Below, piece by piece: positions 15,993 through 25,604 of a stretch of 49,434 nt of DNA. Position numbers and translations under genes: made by a program. The first letter of the stretch is position 1. Each line of letters starts with the position of its first letter. The stretch is from Paenibacillus antarcticus. Its GTDB lineage: Bacteria > Bacillota > Bacilli > Paenibacillales > Paenibacillaceae. The notes beneath the pieces are model-generated. The model worked only from the letters and a program-made list of their open reading frames with translations, was not told the DNA's origin and did not search any database. The stretch is taken from NCBI RefSeq assembly GCF_001637225.1, contig NZ_LVJI01000022.1, positions 1-49,434 on the forward strand. Reading direction: 5' to 3'.

Positions 15993-17522
15993 GTGCAACA
16001 TATAACACCAGTACCGGCGCCGGAATCTGCAAAGAGTCAGGATGGACGATCCCGTAAAAACAAAGACCAACGCAAGCGCGTCACTGCCAAACAGAGTAGG
16101 AAAGTACTTATCCAGTTTGCTGTTTCAGCCATTATTATGGCGTCTTTAGTAGCCTTACTTACTGTGGTTCTTGACCCACTGCAGTTCTATCATAAATCTT
16201 TTTACCCAGCGATCTATTCGAATGAACAACGTTACCAGAATCCAGGGTTAGCTAAGAATTATGACTATGACACGATTATTATCGGAACTTCGATGACGGA
16301 GAACTTTGTTCCTTCAGAGGTGGATAAAGCTTTAGGTGGTAAGACACTGAAGTTGTCCGTTCGTGGGTCAACAGCTGATGAGCACAATGCGATTGCAAGC
16401 CTTGCACTCGAGACAGGTAAAGTGAAAAAGGTATTATGGGGTCTTGATTATTTCTCTCTCAAAATGGGGAGTAAAGAAGAAATAGATAACCCAACGTATC
16501 TTTATGACGATAAATGGTGGAACGATTATAAATATTGGTTCAACTATACCATCTATCAAGATCTATTTAAGGAAGCTGTATTAAGGCCGCTACGAGGGTT
16601 ACAAGCAAGACAATTGGAATACTTATATAACTGGAATAGAGAAGTCACGTTCGGTGCGAAGAAGGTTGCGGATGTTTATAAATCTTCACGTGCAGGAGAG
16701 GCATACTTTGGTTTGAATGAGGAACCGATTGAGACGATCAAAGAGGCTTTTAATGAACATATTTTAGCGCTTGTTGAGAAATATCCTGATGTTGAATTTG
16801 ATTTCTATTATCCTCCATACAGTGTTTTAAGGCAGAAAGTATGGCAGGACACGAATAACAAGCGTTATCTCAATCAACTTGAAATGAAAGAATGGATGTT
16901 CCAGCAATTTGATAAATTGCCGAATGTTCATGTGTATGACTTCCAAGAAGAGTCTGATTGGACGTATAACCTTGATTTATACAAAGATTTGTCGCATCAT
17001 AACCAAGATGTGAATAGCTGGATTGCCCAAGCCATTGGCCGGGAAGATCCTAAATATAAGATGACACAAGATAACGTTGAGCAATTTAAGATCCAAATGG
17101 AACAACAGCTTCAGATGGTTATGGTTACAAGTAAGTACGTCGTTGTTAACGCCGAAATTTCTTTAAAAGAGGGCAGTCAAACGAAACCTCTTACATTCAC
17201 GTCTTTAAGCGCGACGGATGACGATAAAGATATCTTCGTACCCGTCAAAGAAGCGACTGCTGCGTTAGGAGCAGAGATGGTATGGGATCAGGCAGCTAAG
17301 TCCATGACGTTCAAACGTGGTGACCAGGATGTCGTGATATACGTTGGAAAGACAGAAGCTAAGACAACAGGCGGATCGAAGGATATTACGTATGCCCCTC
17401 GGTTAATTGATGGTACAACGATGATTCCGCTAGCATCGGTGGCAGCATTATTTGGTTTCGAAGCGTCGTTAGAGCAACCCAGTGATCGGATTATTCGAAT
17501 GACGTTAACTTCTTTACAATAG
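15993..17522 (+). CDS. SGNH/AlgJ-like protein fused to a stalk domain
   Basis: 509 aa. A basic cytoplasmic N-terminus is followed by one TM helix (~37-60) and an extracytoplasmic SGNH-hydrolase-like domain with the block I serine S100 in IIIGTSMTENF and a DxxH-type motif YKDLSHHN (D332, H335). These are the residues used by AlgJ/AlgX/DltD-type acetyl-transfer partners. Residues ~385-509 form a copper amine oxidase N-like ('stalk') domain (FVPVKEATAALGAEMVWD...MIPLASVAALFGFEA). That fusion is unusual and may anchor or position the enzyme at the wall. GTG start with GGAAGGGAG upstream. It acts with the MBOAT gene 20 bp before it. Confidence 0.82.
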   Translation: MQHITPVPAPESAKSQDGRSRKNKDQRKRVTAKQSRKVLIQFAVSAIIMASLVALLTVVLDPLQFYHKSFYPAIYSNEQRYQNPGLAKNYDYDTIIIGTSMTENFVPSEVDKALGGKTLKLSVRGSTADEHNAIASLALETGKVKKVLWGLDYFSLKMGSKEEIDNPTYLYDDKWWNDYKYWFNYTIYQDLFKEAVLRPLRGLQARQLEYLYNWNREVTFGAKKVADVYKSSRAGEAYFGLNEEPIETIKEAFNEHILALVEKYPDVEFDFYYPPYSVLRQKVWQDTNNKRYLNQLEMKEWMFQQFDKLPNVHVYDFQEESDWTYNLDLYKDLSHHNQDVNSWIAQAIGREDPKYKMTQDNVEQFKIQMEQQLQMVMVTSKYVVVNAEISLKEGSQTKPLTFTSLSATDDDKDIFVPVKEATAALGAEMVWDQAAKSMTFKRGDQDVVIYVGKTEAKTTGGSKDITYAPRLIDGTTMIPLASVAALFGFEASLEQPSDRIIRMTLTSLQ

Positions 17523-17562
17523 ATAGAGTATTATATCGACCGTGAAATGTAGAGGTATACAA

Positions 17563-17598
17563 CAAAGACCCTAGCGTTGTGCTAGGGTCTTTGTATTG
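17563..17598 (+). terminator. Intrinsic terminator
   Basis: Perfect 13-bp stem CAAAGACCCTAGC (17563-17575) and GCTAGGGTCTTTG (17581-17593) with loop GTTGT. The T tract is short, so efficiency is uncertain. Confidence 0.7.
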
Positions 17599-17620
17599 GG
17601 GAGGGATATTGGGCGGCATT

Positions 17621-17651
17621 TTGAAACAAGGTACTTGAAATGAGTTATAAT
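17621..17651 (+). promoter_or_regulatory. Candidate promoter of the CGNR gene
   Basis: TTGAAA (17621-17626), 19-nt spacer, TATAAT (17646-17651), about 40 bp before the gene start. Confidence 0.4.
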
Positions 17652-17689
17652 GTGATTATCATAGTAGGAAGTATAGGAGATACGCTGAT

Positions 17690-18274
17690 ATGAATGAATC
17701 AATCAAGTTTCCCCTTATTTCAGGACATCCGTCGCTTGATTTGGTGAATACTGAACTCATTCGCCGTGGGCAACGTCATGATTTATTGATTACAGAAGGA
17801 GATCTGCTAGACTGGCTAAGTTGTATGCATGAGAACAGTCTTGCTTGGAACAAAGAATTGATCTCTAAGACGAAACTGGAAATAGGACAAGTGTTGCTAT
17901 CTATACGCGAACTTCGTGCCATTCTGAGAGAGAAATTTGAAGCTATGGCAGACGGACAACGTATTACGGAATCATTTATTACGTTGTTAGAACAATATAT
18001 CGAAGAAGCGCCCTACACCTATAAGTTACGGGATCAGCAACTCATTGCTGTTCCTGTGGGTAAGATTGAGAATACTCTGAAATCATTGATCGCGCTAGAT
18101 GTTTTAACCTTAATTAGTGAGAATAAGCTATATACGTTGAAGCGATGCTCCAATCCGGATTGCGTACTTTTATTTATGGATGAGAGTGGAAGACGTAAAT
18201 GGTGCTCTATGAAAATATGTGGGAACCGAAAGAAAGTGGCCCGGTATGAACAACGCAAGATGGAAGAAGATTGA
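17690..18274 (+). CDS. CGNR zinc-finger (ABATE-domain) protein
   Basis: 194 aa. The N-terminus FPLISGHPSLDLVNTE is the start signature of the ABATE-type domain. The C-terminus carries the CGNR zinc finger CSNPDC...KWCSMKICGNRKKV. These proteins are thought to be ligand-responsive regulators; the target is unknown. AGGAGA lies 9 nt before the ATG and a TATAAT promoter precedes it. It may control the HPP gene immediately downstream, whose promoter carries an inverted repeat, but no direct evidence is visible. Confidence 0.85.
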   Translation: MNESIKFPLISGHPSLDLVNTELIRRGQRHDLLITEGDLLDWLSCMHENSLAWNKELISKTKLEIGQVLLSIRELRAILREKFEAMADGQRITESFITLLEQYIEEAPYTYKLRDQQLIAVPVGKIENTLKSLIALDVLTLISENKLYTLKRCSNPDCVLLFMDESGRRKWCSMKICGNRKKVARYEQRKMEED

Positions 18275-18275
18275 G

Positions 18276-18309
18276 GAATCGACTCCTATGAGAGTGGATT
18301 CTTTTTTTT
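18276..18309 (+). terminator. Intrinsic terminator
   Basis: Imperfect stem GAATCGACTC/GAGAGTGGATTC (18276-18301) followed by T8. Terminates the CGNR gene. Confidence 0.75.
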
Positions 18310-18315
18310 CTCCAC

Positions 18316-18365
18316 AACTAACCATATAAATACAAATTGACAGGTTAGTTAATTTAGAGTAACGT
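18316..18365 (+). promoter_or_regulatory. HPP gene promoter with inverted repeat
   Basis: TTGACA at 18337-18342, 17-nt spacer, TAACGT at 18360-18365. AACTAACC (18316-18323) and GGTTAGTT (18343-18350) form an 8-bp inverted repeat that brackets the -35 box. This is the layout expected of a repressor operator. Confidence 0.45.
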
Positions 18366-18400
18366 ATAAGAAAAAGAAAAGAATGAGAATGAGGGATTTC

Positions 18401-18955
18401 GTGGAATCTGCGTCAGTCACAAGCAAAAAAGAAGCACAACCTGTACATGTACGTTATTTTTCTAAGATGCGTGGAAGAGGAAGAAGTTCCCTACAAGTCA
18501 ATGTGAAGGACACCTTGACTGGGTTCGTGGGTGGCTTTATTACGATATCTGCGCTCGTCCTCCTAACAAATATGACTTCCTCCGTATGGTTGATGGCTCC
18601 ATTTGGTGCCAGCTGTGTCTTGGCATTTGGAATGTGGAATGCACCATTATCTCAGCCTAGAAATATTATTGGAGGTCATCTCATATCAACGTTTGTTGGC
18701 CTAGCCACATATACGATGTTCGGTAACGCTCCTTGGGTGATCGGCTTGGCGGTTGGCTTAGCTATTGCATTCATGATGCTGACCAAAACAACACATCCAC
18801 CAGCTGGAGCTGACCCATTAATTGTTATACTTGGTGCTTATAGTTGGAGTTATTTAGTTACGCCAGTGTTGCTCGGTTCGTTAATCATTGTATTCTTCGC
18901 GTTAATCTTGAATAATTTACGTAGTAACCGACAGTATCCAACTTTTTGGATATGA
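18401..18955 (+). CDS. HPP family membrane protein
   Basis: About 184 aa with 4-5 TM helices and the family signature THPPAGADP (near residue 140). HPP proteins are integral membrane proteins linked in some organisms to nitrite transport; function here is not established. The GTG at 18401 is favoured because TGAGGG lies 5 nt upstream; an in-frame ATG at 18383 would add 6 residues but has no clear ribosome site. Monocistronic, with its own promoter and terminator. Confidence 0.82.
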   Translation: MESASVTSKKEAQPVHVRYFSKMRGRGRSSLQVNVKDTLTGFVGGFITISALVLLTNMTSSVWLMAPFGASCVLAFGMWNAPLSQPRNIIGGHLISTFVGLATYTMFGNAPWVIGLAVGLAIAFMMLTKTTHPPAGADPLIVILGAYSWSYLVTPVLLGSLIIVFFALILNNLRSNRQYPTFWI

Positions 18956-19018
18956 TGTGAGAACATACTCTCTAGATAATGTTATGGAGTGAATGGAGCT
19001 AAATATCGAATTAACTTT

Positions 19019-19044
19019 AAAACACCGAGTAGGTGTTTTTTTTT
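19019..19044 (+). terminator. Intrinsic terminator
   Basis: AAAACACC (19019-19026), loop GAGTA, GGTGTTTT (19032-19039) and a continued T run. Confidence 0.85.
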
Positions 19045-19162
19045 GTTATTTCTGAGACTTAAAGGTGATCTTCTTCACGCCTTTAGCACGGTGCCTCGTG
19101 TTAGTATATAGATCAATTAGGAGTTGGCTTCAAATACATGGGGAGTAGGGGGAGTTAAACTT

Positions 19163-20647
19163 ATGGGTAAAACGACCGGATTCATGGAATATCAACGTGA
19201 AATTCCAGGAGAGGTGAATCCTCTTGAACGTATTAAGCATTGGGGAGAGTTTGTCATTCCGATGGATGAGGGAAGACTCCGGGAACAAGGTGCTAGATGT
19301 ATGGATTGTGGTACGCCCTTTTGTCATGTAGGACGATTACTGTCGGGTATGGCTTCGGGATGCCCTGTTAATAATCTTATTCCTGAATGGAACGATCAGA
19401 TCTACCATGGGCAATGGCGAGAAGCGCTAATTCGATTGCATAAGACGAATAATTTCCCTGAATTCACAGGCCGGGTCTGTCCTGCTCCATGTGAAGGATC
19501 TTGTACGGTAGGACTTAGTGGATTGCCTGTGACCATTAAGAATATCGAGAAAGCCATTGTGGATCGAGGGTTCGCAGAAGGGTGGATCGTACCGGAACCC
19601 CCTAAGACACGAACAGGTAAAAAAATAGCGGTTGTTGGATCGGGTCCCGCAGGTCTTGCATGTGCTGCTCAGTTAAATAAGGCTGGGCATACGGTAACGG
19701 TATATGAGAGAGCTGATCGTATAGGTGGACTTCTCATGTATGGTATTCCAAATATGAAGTTAGATAAGACAACCGTGCAACGACGTATCGATCTTCTTGC
19801 AGAGGAAGGTATTACATTCGTAACGAATATAGAAATCGGTAACGATATCACATATTCCGAGTTGAAAGAAATGTGTGATTCCATTGTTCTGTGTGGAGGA
19901 GCAACGAAAGCCAGAGATCTATTCGTTGAAGGGCGAGAGCTTGGTGGCATTCATCAAGCGATGGACTTTCTGACGCAAAGTACGAAGAGTCTGCTCGATT
20001 CTGGACTGGCAGATGGCCAATATTTGTCTGCTAAGGACAAGGACGTAGTCGTCATCGGTGGAGGGGATACGGGGACGGACTGTGTAGCTACTGCTATACG
20101 ACATGGTTGCCGTAGCGTGAATCAATTAGAGATTATGCCTCAGTCGCCATTAACACGCCAGCCGAGCAACCCTTGGCCGGAATGGCCGAAGGTTCTAAAG
20201 GTCGATTATGGACAGCAGGAAGCTACTATGCTGTATGCAGAAGATCCGCGTCGTTATTTAGTCTCAACGAAGAGATTCGTTGGCAATAATCATGGAAATG
20301 TTGAGGGAGTACACACCGTACAAATAAAGTGGGTAATGGATGAACAAGGGCGATATACCCCAGTGGAGGTTCCGGGAAGTGAGCAAGTCATTCCAACTCA
20401 AATGGTACTCCTTGCTATGGGTTTTACAGGTCCTGATTCAACTCTACTAGAGCAGATTGGAGTGGAGCGTGACGAACGTTCCAATGCCAATGCTGAATTT
20501 GGTAAGCAGGTTACGAATGTAGAAGGAGTATTCACAGCAGGTGATATGCGTCGAGGGCAGAGTCTTGTAGTCTGGGCGATTAACGAAGGACGCCAGGCAG
20601 CCCGTGAGGTCGATTGTTATCTTATGGGAAGTAGTACCTTGCCATGA
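19163..20647 (+). CDS. gltD: Glutamate synthase small subunit (GltD-like)
   Basis: About 494 aa from the ATG at 19163, supported by GGGGGAG 8 nt upstream; a TTG 39 bp earlier has no such site. The N-terminal Fe-S cysteines are in CMDCGTPFC (C46, C49, C54), GCPVNN (C67) and CPAPCEGSC (C106, C110, C114). The FAD site is [12 protein letters not shown] (~158-168), followed by [13 protein letters not shown]. The NADPH site is [20 protein letters not shown], and the C-terminal FAD loop [16 protein letters not shown]. It oxidises NAD(P)H and passes electrons to the GltB/GltA large subunit. No large-subunit gene is adjacent; it is flanked by terminators, so it is either unlinked to its partner or works with another enzyme. 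Confidence 0.92.
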   Translation: MGKTTGFMEYQREIPGEVNPLERIKHWGEFVIPMDEGRLREQGARCMDCGTPFCHVGRLLSGMASGCPVNNLIPEWNDQIYHGQWREALIRLHKTNNFPEFTGRVCPAPCEGSCTVGLSGLPVTIKNIEKAIVDRGFAEGWIVPEPPKTRTGKKIAVVGSGPAGLACAAQLNKAGHTVTVYERADRIGGLLMYGIPNMKLDKTTVQRRIDLLAEEGITFVTNIEIGNDITYSELKEMCDSIVLCGGATKARDLFVEGRELGGIHQAMDFLTQSTKSLLDSGLADGQYLSAKDKDVVVIGGGDTGTDCVATAIRHGCRSVNQLEIMPQSPLTRQPSNPWPEWPKVLKVDYGQQEATMLYAEDPRRYLVSTKRFVGNNHGNVEGVHTVQIKWVMDEQGRYTPVEVPGSEQVIPTQMVLLAMGFTGPDSTLLEQIGVERDERSNANAEFGKQVTNVEGVFTAGDMRRGQSLVVWAINEGRQAAREVDCYLMGSSTLP

Positions 20648-20759
20648 TAGGTTAGGTTATATGGAGTATAAATAGTGCATTAGTATGGATCACATGTGAT
20701 TAAGAGTGGCATGACGGTAGAATATCAACCTCAGCGTGGGAATATCCTTTATTAATGAC

Positions 20760-20800
20760 AGCAGTTGCTACGGAAATCCTCTGCATAGCAACTGCTTTTT
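20760..20800 (+). terminator. Intrinsic terminator after gltD
   Basis: AGCAGTTGCTA (20760-20770) pairs perfectly with TAGCAACTGCT (20786-20796) around a 15-nt loop, followed by T residues. The rest of 20648-20912 shows no gene. Confidence 0.8.
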
Positions 20801-20912
20801 GGATCGCATGCAGGAAATATACGTCAAACAAATCTTGACAAATGAACGTCAATATTAGGAAGATGTATCTAGAAGCTACCAAAGATAAGAATACGAGGTG
20901 GATATAGATAAC

Positions 20913-21716
20913 ATGCTAGAGAACGTTGATGGATATGTGATCGATCTAGATGGAACAGTGTATAAAGGACAACAGGCTATCGATGGGGTAATGGATAGCA
21001 TTGCTTATATAAAGTCCATAGGCAAACGAGTAGTATTCTTGAGTAATCGTGGCAATATTTCGAGACATATGTGCCATGATAAATTGATCGGGATGGGTAT
21101 CGATGTTAGGGAAGAAGAAATTCTGCTGACTTCCACTGTAACGGCCACCTATTTAAGAAACCATGCTGAAGGCGCTCAGGTATGGGTATTGGGTGAACAA
21201 GGATTGCGAGATGAGTTAGTCCTTGCTGGGCTTACGTTAGCAGAGAAACCAGAAGAGGCAGAATGGCTTGTCATTACGTTACATGAGACGCTTACCTATA
21301 AGGAATTAAATGAAGCTTTTAGGGCTGTAAGGCATGGCGCTCGGATGATCGCTACGAATGCGGATAAGACTTTCCCAGGAGATGAAGGGGATTCCATTGA
21401 TGTTGCGGGCATGATTGGTGCGCTAGAGTCTACGACGGATCAGAAGGTGGAGGTTGTGATAGGCAAACCTTCCATTTTGATGGCAGAAGCTGCACTTGAA
21501 GTTCTGGGTCTTCCAGCTGAACGCTGTATGATGATTGGCGATAGTCTGGTATCTGATATTGGACTTGGTAAGAATGCCGGTATGATAACAACACTCGTAT
21601 TGACTGGATCCGTAAGTAGGGAAGAAGCAGAAGCGAGTGATGTCCAACCGGATTACATTTGGAATTCACTAAGCGACTTGAAAGAGATACTGCAATTAGA
21701 AACACTACCAAAGTAA
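20913..21716 (+). CDS. HAD-IIA family phosphatase (NagD-like)
   Basis: About 267 aa. Motif I is DLDGTVYKG (nucleophile D11, acid D13), motif II is VFLSNRGN, motif III lysine in VIGKPS, and motif IV MIGDSLVSDIGLGKNAGM. The C2-type cap lies between motifs II and III, typical of NagD/p-nitrophenyl phosphatases. Substrate unknown, probably sugar phosphate or nucleotide monophosphate clean-up. The ATG at 20913 follows GAGGTGG by 11 nt; a GTG at 20898 overlaps that site and is less likely. Stands alone. Confidence 0.88.
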   Translation: MLENVDGYVIDLDGTVYKGQQAIDGVMDSIAYIKSIGKRVVFLSNRGNISRHMCHDKLIGMGIDVREEEILLTSTVTATYLRNHAEGAQVWVLGEQGLRDELVLAGLTLAEKPEEAEWLVITLHETLTYKELNEAFRAVRHGARMIATNADKTFPGDEGDSIDVAGMIGALESTTDQKVEVVIGKPSILMAEAALEVLGLPAERCMMIGDSLVSDIGLGKNAGMITTLVLTGSVSREEAEASDVQPDYIWNSLSDLKEILQLETLPK

Positions 21717-21778
21717 GTTAAACTGAAACATACAGAAATAGGAGTGGGCAGAAGAAGCGTAAGAGGAGGGCTAAATCC

Positions 21779-22957
21779 ATGACACAACCATACTCATCAG
21801 ATCATTGTATACGTAACGAAAGAGAGGCTGGTATAGCCTTACTAGCAGATCAATTAGCTATAAAATTCGCAGAACGTGCATCGAAACATGACAGAGAGGG
21901 TTCATTTCCCTTTGATAATTTTGCAGACTTACGAGATTCTGGGTATCTTAAATTAACGGTACCGAAGAAATACGGTGGGGAAGAATTATCTCTATATGAA
22001 ATGTTACTAGCACAGGAGAGAATTGCCCGTGGAGATGGTTCAACGGCGCTAGCTGTCGGTTGGCATATGGCACTTATTCTAAGTCTTCGATATACAAATC
22101 GTTGGTCTGAAGACTTGTTCTCACGTTTCAGTGCTGAAGTGGTTAATGGCGGAGCTATCATTAATCATTTTGCTAGTGAGCTGGCAACTGGAAGTCCAAC
22201 TCGTGGCGGTAAACCCCAGACTTCAGCGGTAAAAGTAAATGGAGGTTGGGCCATTACTGGACGCAAAACGTACAGTACGCTAAGTCCAATTGTAGAACAT
22301 TTCACGATTTCAGCAGCGATTGATGGTAATGATGAGGTTGGTGAGTTTTTTGTTCGTAAGGGTAATGGATTTAGCTTGGTAGAGACTTGGGATACACTAG
22401 GGATGCGCGCCACTGGTAGTCATGATGTTATTCTAGATCATGTGTTTGTCCCTGACGAAGAGGTAATCAGCTTGTCCATTACAGAGAAACAACGTCAAGT
22501 GACGGATGATGGCAGCGGATCACTTTTGCATATTCCTGCATGTTATATCGGTATCGCTTATGCAGCTCGTTCTTTTGCAGTCGATTTCGCTAAGAATTAT
22601 AAGCCGAACAGTCTGCCTGGACCTATTGCGGACCTGCCACGTATTCAGCAACAGATAGGGGAGATGGAAGCTGATCTGATTACGGCACGTACACTGCTCT
22701 ATTCCGTAGCTGATCGATGGGACCGAGACCCTGCTGGAAGAGTGGCACTGAAGCCAGATCTTGGACTTGCGAAATATATCGCAACCAATCATGCCCTACG
22801 TATCGTTGATAAAGCCATGCGTATTGTGGGAGCGACGAGTCTTTCACGTAACCTTCCATTAGAGAGAATGTATCGTGATGTACGTGCGGGGCTGCATAAC
22901 CCGCCAATGGACGATGTCGTCCTTCAGAACTTAGCTAAACGTGCGATTCAAGAATAG
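21779..22957 (+). CDS. Acyl-CoA dehydrogenase family flavoprotein
   Basis: 392 aa with the three-domain acyl-CoA dehydrogenase layout: an N-terminal helical part with LRDSGYLKLTVPKKYGGEELSLYEMLLAQERIARGDGSTALAVGWH, the central beta-barrel with WAITGRKTYSTLSP and TLGMRATGSHDVILDHVFVP, and a C-terminal helical bundle with YRDVRAGLHNPPMDDVVLQN. The central motifs resemble the branch that contains sulphur-acquisition (SfnB-like) and monooxygenase-type members more than beta-oxidation enzymes; the usual catalytic glutamate position could not be confirmed. AGGAGGG precedes the ATG. No fatty acid genes are nearby. Confidence 0.8.
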   Translation: MTQPYSSDHCIRNEREAGIALLADQLAIKFAERASKHDREGSFPFDNFADLRDSGYLKLTVPKKYGGEELSLYEMLLAQERIARGDGSTALAVGWHMALILSLRYTNRWSEDLFSRFSAEVVNGGAIINHFASELATGSPTRGGKPQTSAVKVNGGWAITGRKTYSTLSPIVEHFTISAAIDGNDEVGEFFVRKGNGFSLVETWDTLGMRATGSHDVILDHVFVPDEEVISLSITEKQRQVTDDGSGSLLHIPACYIGIAYAARSFAVDFAKNYKPNSLPGPIADLPRIQQQIGEMEADLITARTLLYSVADRWDRDPAGRVALKPDLGLAKYIATNHALRIVDKAMRIVGATSLSRNLPLERMYRDVRAGLHNPPMDDVVLQNLAKRAIQE

Positions 22958-22975
22958 CGCAGTTAACTTTCACGC

Positions 22976-23025
22976 AAAAGAAACGGTTACCGTCCTCGAA
23001 ATGGGGCGATAAAGCCGTTTCTTTT
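22976..23025 (+). terminator. Terminator between convergent genes
   Basis: AAAAGAAACGG (22976-22986) pairs with CCGTTTCTTTT (23015-23025), enclosing a smaller GC-rich hairpin. Both flanks end in A/T runs, so it can serve the acyl-CoA dehydrogenase gene and the minus-strand ABC operon. Confidence 0.8.
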
Positions 23026-23062
23026 GTTAATACATATGCATGTAGTCTTTTCATTCGATTCG

Positions 23063-23827
23063 TTACTCCTTATATTTCCGAAGGGACAGATATCCATCTC
23101 TTCTTGATAAAAAGGATTTCGTTCGTTCGTGGGTCGGACGCTCAAATATCTCTTCGGGTGTACCTTCTTCCACAATCATTCCTTGTTCCATGAACAAGAC
23201 ACGATCAGAAACCTCACGAGCGAAATCCATCTCATGCGTGACGATGACCATGGTCATTCCTTCCTTAGCTAAATCTTTCATTACAGCAAGCACTTCCCCA
23301 ACCATTTCTGGATCCAACGCAGATGTTGGCTCGTCGAATAACATGATCTTGGGCTCCATAGCAAGTGCGCGTGCAATGGCGACGCGTTGGGCTTGGCCAC
23401 CAGATAGAGAATCGGGATATACGTTTGCCTTTTCCGATAGACCCACTTTCGCAAGCAATTCTATGGCTTTACTTCGGGCTTTTTCTACAGACCATTTACG
23501 AACCTGAATAGGCGCGATGGTAATATTATCGATCACTTTCATGTGAGGAAACAGGTTGAATTGCTGAAACACCATACCTACTTCGGTTCGAATGGTTGAA
23601 ATTTGGATGTTGGGGTCCATTAAAGACTGACCTTCGATCAGAATTTGACCGCTTTGCGGTTGTTCCAATAAATTCAAGCACCGAAGAAACGTTGACTTAC
23701 CTGACCCCGAGGGTCCGATAATAACGACAACTTCTTGATGAAGGACTTTCATATTAATTTGTTTAAGAACGGCCTGTGAACCAAATGATTTATGTAAATC
23801 GATAACCTCTATCATGGGATCCATCAT
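23063..23827 (-). CDS. Polar amino acid ABC transporter, ATPase
   Basis: 254 aa with Walker [10 protein letters not shown] (38-46), Q-loop in [12 protein letters not shown], signature [15 protein letters not shown], Walker [15 protein letters not shown] and the H-loop [12 protein letters not shown]. Typical size and sequence of GlnQ/TcyC/ArtP-type importers. Its start overlaps the permease stop (TAATG), and AGGAAG lies ~8 nt upstream inside the permease end. Last gene of a three-gene importer operon. Substrate is a polar amino acid by family; which one cannot be told. Confidence 0.92.
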   Translation of the reverse strand: MMDPMIEVIDLHKSFGSQAVLKQINMKVLHQEVVVIIGPSGSGKSTFLRCLNLLEQPQSGQILIEGQSLMDPNIQISTIRTEVGMVFQQFNLFPHMKVIDNITIAPIQVRKWSVEKARSKAIELLAKVGLSEKANVYPDSLSGGQAQRVAIARALAMEPKIMLFDEPTSALDPEMVGEVLAVMKDLAKEGMTMVIVTHEMDFAREVSDRVLFMEQGMIVEEGTPEEIFERPTHERTKSFLSRRDGYLSLRKYKE

Positions 23828-24477
23828 TAGGCTAACTTCCTTTCTAGTACACTTAACAGCTTACTTAATGAATACGTAAGGATGAAGTAGATGAGGGAAG
23901 CGAAAAGGTAGGGCTCCCATATCCGGGAATATTGACCACTCATGCCATTACTCCAATACATGATCTCAGGGGCAGCAATAATGGCCACTAATGATGAGTC
24001 TTTAACCAATACAATAAATTCATTGCCAAAGGCAGGAATCATACGCTTGATCGCTTGCGGTAAGATGATGAATTGCATGGCTTGTCTATGTGACATGCCA
24101 AGGGAATACGCCGCCTCTATCTGACCTGCACTCATAGACTGAATGCCAGCTCTAAAGATTTCTGCGGTATAGGCTGCTGAGTTAAGGGAAAGCGCAATAA
24201 TGGCTGCAGCGATGGGGTCTGTTCGTCCTATAACCATTGGAATCAAGCCGAAGTGAACCATTAATATTTGAACATACAATGGCGTACCACGGAAGAAATT
24301 AATGTATGCACTCATGGGCCAGCGTAGAATCATTCGGGAAGACATTTTCCCAAAGCCTATCACGAGTCCAAAGATGGATCCGAGAATGATGGATAGAATG
24401 GAAATGCCTATGGTTAACATAGCGCCCTTTAAGATAAGTGGAATGTAATCAATAATAATATCCATTCTGAAATCCAT
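23827..24477 (-). CDS. Polar amino acid ABC transporter, permease
   Basis: About 216 aa, His/Glu/Gln/Arg-type permease. Helical segments are at the N-terminus ([31 protein letters not shown]), and the EAA loop that docks the ATPase is in [28 protein letters not shown]. The ATG at 24477 follows GGAAAGGAAG by 6 nt; the upstream TTG at 24495 overlaps that site and is rejected as start. A stem-loop separates it from the binding-protein gene. Confidence 0.9.
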   Translation of the reverse strand: MDFRMDIIIDYIPLILKGAMLTIGISILSIILGSIFGLVIGFGKMSSRMILRWPMSAYINFFRGTPLYVQILMVHFGLIPMVIGRTDPIAAAIIALSLNSAAYTAEIFRAGIQSMSAGQIEAAYSLGMSHRQAMQFIILPQAIKRMIPAFGNEFIVLVKDSSLVAIIAAPEIMYWSNGMSGQYSRIWEPYLFASLIYFILTYSLSKLLSVLERKLA

Positions 24478-24498
24478 AGGACTCTTCCTTTCCAAAAT

Positions 24499-24536
24499 AT
24501 AAGCATGCGTAAGTGATGGACGTTACGCATGCTTAT
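24499..24536 (-). promoter_or_regulatory. Intercistronic stem-loop
   Basis: Perfect 14-bp inverted repeat ATAAGCATGCGTAA (24499-24512) / TTACGCATGCTTAT (24523-24536) with a 10-nt loop. It lies between the binding-protein and permease genes and is followed on the minus strand by ATTTT. Such hairpins commonly lower downstream expression or protect the upstream mRNA, giving excess binding protein. Confidence 0.7.
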
Positions 24537-24544
24537 AGTATGAT

Positions 24545-25321
24545 TTATTGTAATTTCAATAAATTCGTTGTATCAGGTGCCTCACCGAACCACTTCTTAT
24601 AAATCTCTGCATATTTCCCATTTTCGATGACCGTTTTAATAGCAGGATCAATTTTGGACTTCATATCGCTACCCTTAGGAAAAATAATGCCATAATACTC
24701 GGAATCAAAGTTCGTTGGGTCCAATATGCCTACTAATTTATTATTCGGATTATTCTTAATGTACTCTCTGATAATCGCTACGTCGGCTACCACCGCATCT
24801 GCGCCACCTTTTGACAGATCCAAGAGCGCAAGCGTATTGCTATCGAATCTTTTTAAATCTGAATTTGTAGCTCCCATAATGCCAGACATTAAAGTATCGG
24901 CTGTTGTAGCACCTTGGACGGCAACTTTTAGATCCTTAAGGTCAAGTGCACTTTTGACAGGGCTATCGGCCCTCACCATAATCATATTGGTAGATTCAAA
25001 ATAGGGGGCAGAGAAGTCATAGGTTTCTTTACGCTCGTCTGTAATAGATACGCTCGATATGCCTCCTTTATACTCCTTGCCTTGTTTTACACTCTCAAGC
25101 ATCGTATCCCATCCGATATTTTTGATATCATACTTAATGTCTGCCTCTTTCATAACCGCGCTTAGGAAATCAATATCGAATCCGGTAATCGTGTCCTTGT
25201 CCATATACTCCATCGGAGCATAGGTAGCATCTGTTGCGAACTTAATGCCATCGTCTGAGCTACAACCGACCACACCACACAATATTAACGTAATCAGTGA
25301 TAACACATACCATTTCTTCAT
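24545..25321 (-). CDS. Amino acid ABC transporter, substrate-binding lipoprotein
   Basis: About 258 aa. Lipoprotein signal peptide with lipobox CGVVGC (lipidated Cys ~20), then the SBP_bac_3 fold: IKFATDATYAPMEYMD, ITGFDIDFLSAVMKE, the GGISSVSITDERKETYDFSAPYF hinge region and a C-terminal KIDPAIKTVIENGKYAEIYKKWFG. This signature belongs to polar or basic amino acid binding proteins. The ATG at 25321 is preferred because GGGGGGA lies 8 nt upstream. First gene of the importer operon. Confidence 0.9.
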   Translation of the reverse strand: MKKWYVLSLITLILCGVVGCSSDDGIKFATDATYAPMEYMDKDTITGFDIDFLSAVMKEADIKYDIKNIGWDTMLESVKQGKEYKGGISSVSITDERKETYDFSAPYFESTNMIMVRADSPVKSALDLKDLKVAVQGATTADTLMSGIMGATNSDLKRFDSNTLALLDLSKGGADAVVADVAIIREYIKNNPNNKLVGILDPTNFDSEYYGIIFPKGSDMKSKIDPAIKTVIENGKYAEIYKKWFGEAPDTTNLLKLQ

Positions 25322-25604
25322 AATCAAATCCCCCCAATGATAGAAGCTATTAAGGAAGATTATTATTTATTACGTATTATTTATAAATATTAAATTGGGA
25401 GATTAGGTGACTTCAGGTACGACGAATCATTTTGTAGTAAAATGAAGATAATGGTATTTTAATAGAAAGGGGAGTTGGATCGAAGTATAGGAAATTAGTA
25501 GGAAAAAACCATGCAAATGCTCGAAAACCTAATGTTTTTGTCTTCAATTGCCGATATTTGAAGTAACTATACTAATTTAAAATGAGAACTGGAGGGAATT
25601 AACA

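Noticed and set aside
23063..25321. Naming the importer for glutamine, cystine or arginine
   Set aside because: Motifs define the polar amino acid family but not the substrate, and neighbours give no hint.
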